Both the position numbers and the translations under genes were made by a program. From contig CAJKLD010000003.1 in the NCBI GenBank assembly GCA_905200645.1, forward strand, positions 36,037 through 100,036: 64,000 nucleotides of DNA, given 5' to 3'. Below the pieces are notes generated by a model that made no database searches, had not been told where the DNA came from, and saw only the letters and a program-made list of their open reading frames with translations. Source of the stretch: an uncultured Phascolarctobacterium sp. GTDB taxonomy: Bacteria; Bacillota; Negativicutes; Acidaminococcales; Acidaminococcaceae. Shown piece after piece: positions 56,726-64,000 of the stretch (position 1 is its first letter; each line of letters begins with the position of its first letter).

Positions 56726-56914
56726 ATGGAGAACAAATTTATTCGTGCCGAAGAAGTGGCACAGGAACTAAGCGTATCAAAGCCTTATGCTTATAAGTTA
56801 ATCCGGCAGTTGAATGAGGAACTGAAAGCCAAAGGTTTTATTACGATTACAGGGCGTGTGAACCGCCAGTATTTTTATGAAAGGCTCTACGGAGCAGAAA
56901 AGGAGGAAAAGTAA
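56726..56914 (+). CDS. Excisionase-like small HTH protein
   Basis: 62-aa DNA-binding protein with a winged-HTH/MerR-like start (EEVAQELSVSKPYAYKLIRQLNEEL). Size, fold and position directly before an integrase remnant indicate an Xis-type recombination directionality factor. Stop and the integrase ATG overlap (TAATG). Confidence 0.7.
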   Translation: MENKFIRAEEVAQELSVSKPYAYKLIRQLNEELKAKGFITITGRVNRQYFYERLYGAEKEEK

Positions 56915-57225
56915 TGCCGGTATTTAAAAATGAAGCCAATGGAACATGGTATGTGAATTGGAAAGGCGAGCGTAAACAGAAATGCAAGCGTGGGTTTGTC
57001 ATAAAGAAATAAGCTCAGAAATGGGAGAGAATGTTCCAGTTGCAGAATGCGTCTTACCTTGATATGAGCTTTGAAGCCTTTACCGAATTGTATATCCGGG
57101 ATGTGAAAATCCGGCTGAAGGAGAACACATGGCTGACAAAAGAACATATCATCCGCACGAAAATACTTCCGTATTTTGGCAAGTTAAGAATCAGAGAGAT
57201 TTCCACAAAGGAGATTATCACATGA
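56914..57225 (+). pseudogene. Truncated tyrosine integrase with internal stop
   Basis: N-terminal arm-binding part (MPVFKNEANGTWYVNWKGER) and the SAM-like core-binding start (FEAFTELYIRDVKIRLKENT, KILPYFGKLRIREISTKEI) of a Tn916-type integrase. A TAA at 57010-57012 interrupts the frame, and the sequence stops at 57223 after about 100 codons; the catalytic domain with R-H-R-Y is gone. The element cannot move by its own integrase. Confidence 0.85.
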
Positions 57226-57226
57226 A

Positions 57227-57430
57227 TTGTTTGACGAAGCACTCGAAAGATACAATCAGCGTTTGGAAAAGGTCAATGAAAGACTGACTGAAGAAAACAA
57301 AAACCTAAAGGCTGAAAATAAAGATTATAGTCTGCTCCGTAAGGTGTTTGGTCGCAAACAGATAGATGATTTACTGGAGCAGGCAAGAACAATCAAAGGT
57401 TACAAGCGTGATAATACACGCTCACGATAA
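57227..57430 (+). pseudogene. Internally deleted MobV/Pre-type relaxase remnant
   Basis: 67 codons. FDEALERYNQR resembles the early part of plasmid-recombination/MobV proteins, while the coiled coil (RLTEENKNLKAENKDYSLL) and RKVFGRKQIDDLLEQA resemble their C-terminal part; the middle is missing. Joined directly to the integrase remnant. Identity is from memory of the family and is moderately sure. Confidence 0.55.
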
Positions 57431-57456
57431 ATCAAAATCACAGGAGGAAAAGGAAA

Positions 57457-57834
57457 ATGACAAAGACGATTTTTAAAGAAATGGGCGGAACATACAGACA
57501 GGTCGGTGATTATTTGTTGCCCGATATCACAGTACCAACCGAAGAAGAGGCAGAGTCGATTGGCTTTTGGGGACAGCGACATGCAAAGCACTTAAAGGAA
57601 CATCATAAGGTCCTGTATATGAACCTGCTGACAAGCGGAAAGCTGCATAGTTACCTTGTGGATGTTGATAAGCAGGCAAAAGATATGTTTCTTCGATTGG
57701 TAAAGGAATATGCCGACAGACAGGGAGTTACAGAACAATTAAAGGCAGAAAATACCCACGAATGGATTGGCAGAATGAATAACATACAGGCTTGTGTGAG
57801 GGAAGTTGTTAATAATGAAGTGATCTATAGTTAA
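57457..57834 (+). CDS. TnpV family transposon protein
   Basis: 125-aa TnpV-type protein of clostridial mobilisable transposons (Tn4451 group). Family blocks are GGTYRQVGDYLLPDI, GFWGQRHAKHLKEHHKVLY and LTSGKLHSYLVDVD. Function in transposition is not well defined. Good AGGAGG site before the ATG. With the relaxase remnant upstream it suggests a Tn4451-like mobilisable transposon that has lost its recombinase. Confidence 0.85.
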   Translation: MTKTIFKEMGGTYRQVGDYLLPDITVPTEEEAESIGFWGQRHAKHLKEHHKVLYMNLLTSGKLHSYLVDVDKQAKDMFLRLVKEYADRQGVTEQLKAENTHEWIGRMNNIQACVREVVNNEVIYS

Positions 57835-57967
57835 TATCTATGGTGGCAAGGTAGTATTTTCCTTGCCACTATCTATTAATTAAGTTGGTACAAAAATGAT
57901 ATTGCTATTATTCGAGATTTGGAATATAATGTGTAAAAGATGAGTGCAAGGAATCAGGAGGTTTATT

Positions 57968-59038
57968 ATGGAATTTATGTCTGCAAGAGAGGCTGCTGAT
58001 AAATGGGGGATTTCCCAAAGACGCGTAGCGGTTCTATGTTCAGAACAGAGAATTGCTGAAGCAACTATGGTGGGCAATATGTGGATTATACCGGTTACTG
58101 CAAAAAAACCAACAGATGCAAGAAGTACAAGATATAATAAAAGTGAAGAAAAAGTAGTTAAGCCATTTTTGAAATGGGCGGGTGGCAAGGGTCAGCTTCT
58201 CAAAGAAATTGAACACTATTATCCTTTTGATGAGGAGAGTATTACTAAATATGCGGAGCCTTTTATCGGTGGTGGAGCAGTTTTGTTTGATATTCTTAGT
58301 AAATATGATTTAAGAGAGGTTTATATTAGTGATATAAATGCTGAACTTATTAACACTTACCGCATTATTCGTGACGACATTGATGAACTTATTGAGATGC
58401 TTTATATAATGCAGAATACTTTTGTACCATTAGATACAGATAAACGTAAAGTATATTATATGCAGAAACGAGAACGTTTTAATGATTTAAAGGTAAATGG
58501 AAATGAAGACATTAATATAGAAAAGGCAGCATTAATGATATTTCTGAATAAAACCTGTTTTAATGGGTTGTTCCGAGTAAACAAAAAAGGAATGTTTAAT
58601 GTGCCTATGGGTTCGTATAAAAATCCGATGATCTGTGACGAAAAAAATCTTCGCGCAGTATCTGAAAAATTGCAGAAGGTTGATATTGTTTGTGGTGATT
58701 ACAGAAAGTCCTCGGAATTTATTGATGAAGATACATTTGTGTACTTTGATCCACCATACAGACCTATTACTGATACAGCAAGTTTTACTGCATATACAGA
58801 GAATTTATTTAATGATGAAGAACAGATTGAACTTGCAAAATTTGTTGATAATATGCATAGAAAAGGGGCAAAGATTGTTATCAGTAATTCGGATCCAAAA
58901 AATTCAAATACAGAGGATGATTTCTTTGATAATATTTACTCTGCTCATAAAATCAGAAGAGTTGAAGCAACTCGAATAATTAATTGTAATAGCGAAGCAA
59001 GAGGGAAAATTAAAGAATTACTTATTTCTAATTTCTAA
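57968..59038 (+). CDS. Dam/DpnM-type adenine methyltransferase with N-terminal HTH
   Basis: 356-aa DNA N6-adenine methyltransferase (D12 class). AdoMet motif FLKWAGGKGQL at 67-77, FIGGGAVLFD, and catalytic DPPY at 261-264. In front of the enzyme is a 55-residue domain (SAREAADKWGISQRRVAVLC) like an excisionase-type HTH, absent from ordinary Dam. Together with the DpnII-like nuclease downstream it probably protects GATC. ATG 57968 follows AGGAGG. Confidence 0.9.
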   Translation: MEFMSAREAADKWGISQRRVAVLCSEQRIAEATMVGNMWIIPVTAKKPTDARSTRYNKSEEKVVKPFLKWAGGKGQLLKEIEHYYPFDEESITKYAEPFIGGGAVLFDILSKYDLREVYISDINAELINTYRIIRDDIDELIEMLYIMQNTFVPLDTDKRKVYYMQKRERFNDLKVNGNEDINIEKAALMIFLNKTCFNGLFRVNKKGMFNVPMGSYKNPMICDEKNLRAVSEKLQKVDIVCGDYRKSSEFIDEDTFVYFDPPYRPITDTASFTAYTENLFNDEEQIELAKFVDNMHRKGAKIVISNSDPKNSNTEDDFFDNIYSAHKIRRVEATRIINCNSEARGKIKELLISNF

Positions 59039-59050
59039 GGAGGTTAAAAT

Positions 59051-59230
59051 ATGCCATACGGAGAATATGCACAATGTCCTTGCTGTGGGAAGACAGCATA
59101 TGGTAAGGATGATATAGAACGAGAATTTGGTTACAGAAATATGGGGGATGGTCGCTATATTCCACAATCATATTGTCGAGAATGTCGTTCGGCTCGCTGT
59201 GAAGCTGGAAAGCCTTGTAAAGTGCAGTAA
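59051..59230 (+). CDS. Small zinc-ribbon protein between methylase and nuclease
   Basis: 59-aa open frame too short for most gene finders. It has CPCC (positions 9-12), then CREC and two more cysteines near the C-terminus (SARCEAGKPC), suggesting a metal-binding knuckle. ATG follows AAGGAGGTTA about six bases upstream, and the nuclease starts 13 bp after the stop. Function unknown; a controller-like role is possible. Confidence 0.65.
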   Translation: MPYGEYAQCPCCGKTAYGKDDIEREFGYRNMGDGRYIPQSYCRECRSARCEAGKPCKVQ

Positions 59231-59243
59231 GAGGAGAAAATAT

Positions 59244-60125
59244 ATGTCAAATAGAGATTTTAATACTTGGTTATCGGGATTTCGTGATAGCATTGCTGAT
59301 TATGGGTATTACATAGATTTTGAAAAGGTTCATAGAAATGTAGATAATATCAGGATAGAACTAAATATTTTGAATTCTTTAATAGGTTCTAAGAGCATTG
59401 AAGCCGATTTTGAGGGATTGATGAGAAAATACCCTGAAGTATTGAAGTGCATTCCGTTACTTTTGGCGGTCAGAGCAAATGAGATATATTGTCAGGATGA
59501 AAATGGTGGTTATTTATTTCAATTTGACTTTGGGAAGTATCCGCCAAATAGTCACGTTCATTATGAACGATATAAATATTTTATGAGCGAAACGGGGTTG
59601 TTTGATTTGTTACAGAATCATATTGTAAACAATTTGGTTGATTATGTAACGGGTGTTGAAACAGGACTTGATTCCAATGGTCGTAAAAATCGTGGTGGAC
59701 ACCTGATGGAGAATTTAGTTGAAAGTTATATTGTAGAAGCGGGATTTGTAAAGAATCAAACATATTTCAAGGAGATGAAAATTAAGGAAATTGAGAAGAA
59801 ATTTCATCTTGACCTTTCTACAATTTCGAATAAAGGAAAAACCGTTAAACGTTTTGACTTCGTAATTAAAACAGAGAACACAGTTTATGGCATTGAAACA
59901 AATTTTTATGCAAGTAGCGGTTCAAAATTAAATGAAACAGCACGTAGTTATAAACAGATCTCTCAAGAAGCACAGGAAATTGACAATTTTGCATTTGTCT
60001 GGTTTACGGATGGAAATGGTTGGTTGGATGCTCGAAATAATCTTGAAGAAACTTTTGATGTTATGCAACACATTTATAATATCAAGGATTTGGAAGAAGG
60101 GATTATTAATAAAGTAATGATATGA
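59244..60125 (+). CDS. DpnII/MboI-type restriction endonuclease
   Basis: 293-aa type II endonuclease expected to cut unmethylated GATC. The family core is visible: GRKNRGGHLMENLVESYI, then Asp205 in KRFDFVIKT and Glu218-Thr-Asn220 in YGIETNFYASSGSKLNETARSY, which fit a D...ExN catalytic site. Start ATG 59244 has GAGGAG; the longer upstream frame overlaps the zinc-ribbon gene and is not used. Confidence 0.93.
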   Translation: MSNRDFNTWLSGFRDSIADYGYYIDFEKVHRNVDNIRIELNILNSLIGSKSIEADFEGLMRKYPEVLKCIPLLLAVRANEIYCQDENGGYLFQFDFGKYPPNSHVHYERYKYFMSETGLFDLLQNHIVNNLVDYVTGVETGLDSNGRKNRGGHLMENLVESYIVEAGFVKNQTYFKEMKIKEIEKKFHLDLSTISNKGKTVKRFDFVIKTENTVYGIETNFYASSGSKLNETARSYKQISQEAQEIDNFAFVWFTDGNGWLDARNNLEETFDVMQHIYNIKDLEEGIINKVMI

Positions 60126-60135
60126 GGTACAGCAA

Positions 60136-60672
60136 ATGTCGAATAAAATATTTAGATACAATGTAAATTTAGTCCCATTACATATAGAAAACCAAGAACA
60201 AAATGCTTTTAGAGATGAACTCAACAATATACCATATTTGGTGTATGAGGTTGAAAATCTGTCAACGGGAGAAATAATTGCAATTAATAAGCCAGGCGGA
60301 AAAAGAAACTTCGGAAGGTTATCGAGAGATGATTTTATGGTGTTTATTTTCAATCCACGAGAACAAAGCTTGTGGTTAATTAGCCATAGTGAAATTAGTG
60401 ATGATATAGCTGATAAATATGATTATGATGAGAGAGAAGCAGTGTTGCTAATTGAAGGCCTTTATAATGTTTGCTGTGGTGATGAACCAGAAGATGTCAT
60501 TGAGCGATTGCAACTTCGAGATACCATTGGAATTCCTGTAGAAACGATTCTTAAAGTGTACAAATGGATTTGGGGACAAGAAGATTGTAATTACCCGACT
60601 AAAGCTGGACGTTGGCTCTCAATGAATGCTTTGTTGGATAGATTTGGAGTTAATATTGAGGATATTAGATAA
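60136..60672 (+). CDS. Hypothetical protein in restriction cluster
   Basis: 178 aa, acidic, no membrane segment or signal peptide, no motif I recognise. It lies 10 bp after the nuclease gene and overlaps the second methyltransferase by 1 bp (TAATG), so it is part of the same operon and likely works with one of them. Confidence 0.7.
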   Translation: MSNKIFRYNVNLVPLHIENQEQNAFRDELNNIPYLVYEVENLSTGEIIAINKPGGKRNFGRLSRDDFMVFIFNPREQSLWLISHSEISDDIADKYDYDEREAVLLIEGLYNVCCGDEPEDVIERLQLRDTIGIPVETILKVYKWIWGQEDCNYPTKAGRWLSMNALLDRFGVNIEDIR

Positions 60673-61418
60673 TGGCAAAGAAAATAACTAAATGGGAACC
60701 AGAAGACTTTGAATTGGAAATGACAACGCATTGGTCTTTTCCAAAACGAGGTGATTGGGCAACCCACGATGCAAAATGGAGAGGGAATTGGTCTCCATAT
60801 ATACCACGCAATCTTTTGCTTCGTTATTCAAAAGAGAACGATTTAATTCTTGATCAGTTTGCAGGTGGAGGAACAACACTTGTGGAAGCTAAGTTGCTTA
60901 ATAGAAATATTATAGGTGTTGATGTGAACGATGTCGCACTTGCACGCTGTAAAGACAAAGTATCATTTGAACACGAAGGTGCAAACGGTAAAGTGTATCT
61001 TCATAAAGGAGATGCAAGAAAAATGGATTTTATTCCTGATGAAAGTATTGATCTGATATGTACTCATCCACCTTATGCAGATATTATAAAATATAGCGAA
61101 GATATTCCAGAAGATTTATCTTTACTGAAAGTAAAAGATTTTCTTGAGGAAATGAAATCAGTTGCTTCAGAAAGTTATCGTGTTCTCAAGAAAGACAAGT
61201 TTTGTGCAATACTTATGGGTGACACACGTCAAAAAGGACATATGATACCGATGTCTTTTGAAGTTATGCGTATTTTTGAGGAAGCAGGTTTCAAATTAAA
61301 AGAACTTATTATAAAAGAACAACATAATTGTAGAGTAACAGGATATTGGAAAACAAACAGTGTAAAATATAATTTCTTGCTGATAGCACACGAATATTTA
61401 TTTGTGTTTAGAAAATAG
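60672..61418 (+). CDS. DNA methyltransferase (N4/N6 type)
   Basis: 248-aa AdoMet-dependent amino-methyltransferase. AdoMet-binding DQFAGGGTTLVEAKLL (residues 61-76) comes before catalytic THPPY (131-135), so motif I precedes motif IV. No target-recognition domain of its own is obvious. It is not a D12/Dam enzyme, so the operon has two unrelated methylases. Target sequence unknown. Confidence 0.88.
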   Translation: MAKKITKWEPEDFELEMTTHWSFPKRGDWATHDAKWRGNWSPYIPRNLLLRYSKENDLILDQFAGGGTTLVEAKLLNRNIIGVDVNDVALARCKDKVSFEHEGANGKVYLHKGDARKMDFIPDESIDLICTHPPYADIIKYSEDIPEDLSLLKVKDFLEEMKSVASESYRVLKKDKFCAILMGDTRQKGHMIPMSFEVMRIFEEAGFKLKELIIKEQHNCRVTGYWKTNSVKYNFLLIAHEYLFVFRK

Positions 61419-61517
61419 AGGAAGATTTATTGTTGTATTTCCTGCCATCACGATTAGGTAGATGGTAATATTGAAGATTATAATATAAAGATACTTGGTG
61501 GAGGAGAATTCAATAAA

Positions 61518-63745
61518 ATGGAAGAATTGAAGTTGCATTTGGAAAATTGTTATGGAATTCAAAAACTGAATGAAGATATTGATTATTTCAATAATAATGT
61601 TGCTATTATTTATGCACCAAACGGAACAATGAAGTCTTCGTTAGCAAAAACATTTGAAGCAATAAGAGATGGTAAGCCGGTTGAGGAAAAGATATTTGGA
61701 TATACAAGTTTATGTAATGTTACAGATGATCAGAATGTACCGATTTCTGGCGATAAAATTATTGTAATAAATCCGTTTGATGAGAATGCATATGATGGTC
61801 AAGGGTTGTTAATGGCTAATGATACTTTGCGCAAAAAGTATTTGGATATTCATAAATCAATAGAGGAAAAAAGGAATATTTATATGCCCAAATAAAAGAA
61901 AAAATGGGATATTCGACACGCAGCGGTTTCGATGTTAAGAATACTATGTTGAAGGATTGGAACTCATCTCCACAGAAAGAGTATGTTTGTTTGGCGGAAA
62001 TAAAAGCATTTTTACACGAACCAACAATGTCTTGTTCTTTGAATCAAGACGACTTAGATTATAATGCATTGTTTAATGATAAAGTGTATGCAATGATTAA
62101 GACAGGAAAAACCGCAGAACTAATTGAGGAGTATGAAGCTAAATATAGAGAATTAGTGGATAAATCCTTGTATATGCAACAAGGAGTCATTGATCATAAT
62201 AATTATGGAAATATAAGTAGTTCGCTAAATAGCAATGGATTTTTTGCTGCTAATAATGAAGTCATATTAAAAGCAAAGGATGGTAGTGCTTCAATAATAG
62301 TAAAAGAGCAAAAAGAATTAGATGATTTGATACAAAAAGAAAAAGAACAAGTATTAAATACAAAGGAAATTAAAGACTTGTTTGAAAAAAATAATAAAGC
62401 TATTAGCAAGAATAAAGATACTCAGGCATTTAATCTATTTTTGCAAAAGCATCAGGAGGTCATTGTAGAATATAAAAATATAGATTTATTTAAGAAAAAA
62501 GTGTGGATCAAAGTTTTTCTTGCTTATGAGCATTTGCTGGATGAATTATTAGAGGACTATAGCAAAGCACAACTAGATTTAAAAAAATTGCGTGATGATG
62601 CAAGAGGGGAAACAACAGATTGGAAAAAGGCATTAGATTTGTTTAAAGAAAGGTTTTTTGTTCCGTTTACTATTGAACCATCGAATCAAGAAGATGTTAT
62701 TTTGAATATGGAAATGCCGAGTTTTAAATATATTTTTTCAGATAATCGAGGAGAGAAGGAAGTTACAAAGGATAACTTACTTAATGTTCTAAGCACAGGT
62801 GAACGTAGAGCGTATTACATCTTAAATATGATTTTTCAAATATTGGTTGCGAAAAAACAGGGGAAAGAATGTTTGTTAGTGCTTGATGATATTTCGGAAT
62901 CTTTTGATTACAAGAATAAATATGCGATTATAGAGTATATAAGTGATATATCAGAATATACAGATGCGAATGATGAAAAATTATTTAAGATTTTGTTATT
63001 GACACACAATTTTGATTTTTACAGAACAGTAGCGTCAAGAATTACAAAGCGTGGTAATTCTTTTATTGCATTTTCAGATTTAAGTGAGATAAAATTTGAG
63101 AAGGGACAATATACAAAAAATATTTTTATGAACTATAAAAAGAGGCTCATAGAAAACTATAGTGATAATATTATGGTTGCTTCTATACCATTTGTTCGTA
63201 ATTTGATTGAGTATACTGAAGGGGATGACAATCCTGAGTATTTGTTGCTTACAAGCGTTTTGCATTATAAAACAGATACATCAACAATTAACTTAAAACA
63301 AATTCAAGATATATTTAATCAATATTGGTGTAAAACAGATAATGTGAATTTTGCATTGGGAAGAGAGAATGAATTAATTTATGATGTTATTATGCAAGAA
63401 AGCGAAAAAATTACTGGTGTTGAAAAATTAGAAATAGAAAATAAACTAATTCTATCTATGGCAATACGTTTAAAAGCTGAGCTATATATGAAAAACAGAA
63501 TATTGTCTGACCTGCCAAATGGCTTAGATGTAATGAATGATATCTATTCCAAAAAGAATCAAAGTGCGTGGTTAATTAAAGCATACAAAAAATATATAAA
63601 TGATGCTTCAATGAACACTTTGGAGCTTGTTGCTATGATAACACCAGAAAATATTCATTTGAATTCGTTTATGTTTGAACCGATTTTGGATATGTCACTG
63701 AAACAATTGCATAAATTATATAATGATGTAAAGGCATTATCATAA
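61518..63745 (+). pseudogene. AAA-type ATPase, frameshifted
   Basis: Two frames together encode one large SMC/ABC-like ATPase (about 740 aa). Frame one (61518-61895) holds an N-terminal Walker A variant APNGTMKSS (33-41). Frame two (to 63745) has a coiled-coil centre, the signature LSTGERRAYY, Walker B CLLVLDDISESFD and a helical C-terminus. They join near 61880: adding one T to ATTTATATG restores YAQIKEKMGY. So one base is missing, from decay, phase variation or sequencing error. This architecture resembles AAA_13/RloC-like defence ATPases. No nuclease motif recognised. Confidence 0.7.
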
Positions 63746-63827
63746 AGTTTTTAAATAAATATTATGAGATTGTCTTTTGGAAGATAATCACGTATAATTT
63801 AAGATATTACATAGTGCCATTATACAC

Positions 63828-64000
63828 GAGACTGTGAGAAAAACTCTGTAAATATCTAAGCACCTTAGGCCTTCTATGATAAAATAAAATCATAGGAGGC
63901 TTTTACTATGCCAAGAAAAGAGAAAAAACTTTGGTACTGTCAATAGTTTTGCGCAAATTTTTTCTTGTTCAATAGACATAGCAGCTCAAGTGCTCTTGTC
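63828..64000 (+). mobile_element. Probable IS end, possibly nested
   Basis: GAGACTGTGAGAAAAACTC at 63829 looks like an insertion-sequence terminal repeat. It is followed by a hairpin (63869-63904, GCCTTCTATGAT / ATCATAGGAGGC) and an ATG at 63908 that reads only 12 codons. The last 60 bases, from about TACTGTCAATAG, look like a second element end. Both rest on memory of IS256-like termini; the rest is outside the window. Confidence 0.35.
63869..63904 (+). terminator. Hairpin at the right edge
   Basis: GCCTTCTATGAT / ATCATAGGAGGC with an 8-base AT loop and TTTT; acts as terminator after the island operon or belongs to the IS leader. Confidence 0.6.

Noticed and set aside
59127..59243. N-terminal extension of the DpnII-like nuclease
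   Set aside because: It overlaps the 59-aa zinc-ribbon gene in another frame, and ATG 59244 has a good ribosome-binding site.

Overview
The window looks like the chromosome of a diderm Firmicute, most likely a Negativicutes member close to Phascolarctobacterium/Acidaminococcaceae; this is an inference from gene content, since no rRNA is present. The housekeeping layout is Firmicute: yggS-sepF-proC-ylmH-divIVA, a T-box in front of ileS, ctsR-clpC-radA, ftsE-ftsX. It also encodes true outer-membrane proteins: a YadA-type trimeric autotransporter with collagen-like repeats and a classical autotransporter with a C-terminal beta-barrel.

Region by region. 1-1658: 3' part of a GlcD-type FAD oxidase and a C_GCAxxG_C_C protein. 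1849-12698: a complete type III-A CRISPR-Cas locus, cas10/csm1-csm2-csm3-csm4-csm5-cas6-csm6, then a 21-repeat array, then cas1-cas2 only 33 bp after the last, degenerate repeat. 12848-23949: secA, prfB (programmed +1 frameshift), a DUF5693 membrane protein, csaB, ftsE, ftsX, an M23 hydrolase activator, an S41 protease and an Spx/ArsC-like protein. 24002-27217: MetQ-like lipoprotein, M20 amidohydrolase and a split chromate transporter pair. 27412-32634: a decayed DUF4143 remnant, the two surface proteins and an XRE regulator. 32736-39014: a secreted protein, bioB with a candidate BirA operator, the cell-division cluster and a histidine phosphatase. 39066-42183: T-box and ileS. 42280-47196: EamA exporter (minus strand), NrdR-controlled nrdDG and GDPD. 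47284-53424: TPM-LemA (minus strand) divergent from ctsR-clpC-radA, where clpC carries an McsA-like zinc finger. 53604-55160: guaA.

55161-64000 is an accessory island directly downstream of guaA: GNAT and XRE genes, an excisionase-like protein, a broken tyrosine integrase, a deleted MobV-type relaxase remnant, TnpV, then an AT-rich defence cluster (HTH-fused Dam-type methylase, 59-aa zinc-ribbon protein, DpnII-like endonuclease, unknown 178-aa protein, second methyltransferase and a frameshifted AAA ATPase). The right edge resembles the end of an insertion sequence, possibly with a second one nested in it.

How it works together: the CRISPR locus has everything needed for spacer acquisition (Cas1-Cas2), crRNA maturation (Cas6), RNA-guided interference (Csm1-5, with intact HD, GGDD and Csm3 aspartate) and cyclic-oligoadenylate-triggered RNA decay (Csm6 with CARF and HEPN motifs). 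The island adds restriction-modification. No rRNA, tRNA or replication origin was recognised. Start codons were chosen from ribosome-binding sites and family alignments recalled from memory; no database search was run.
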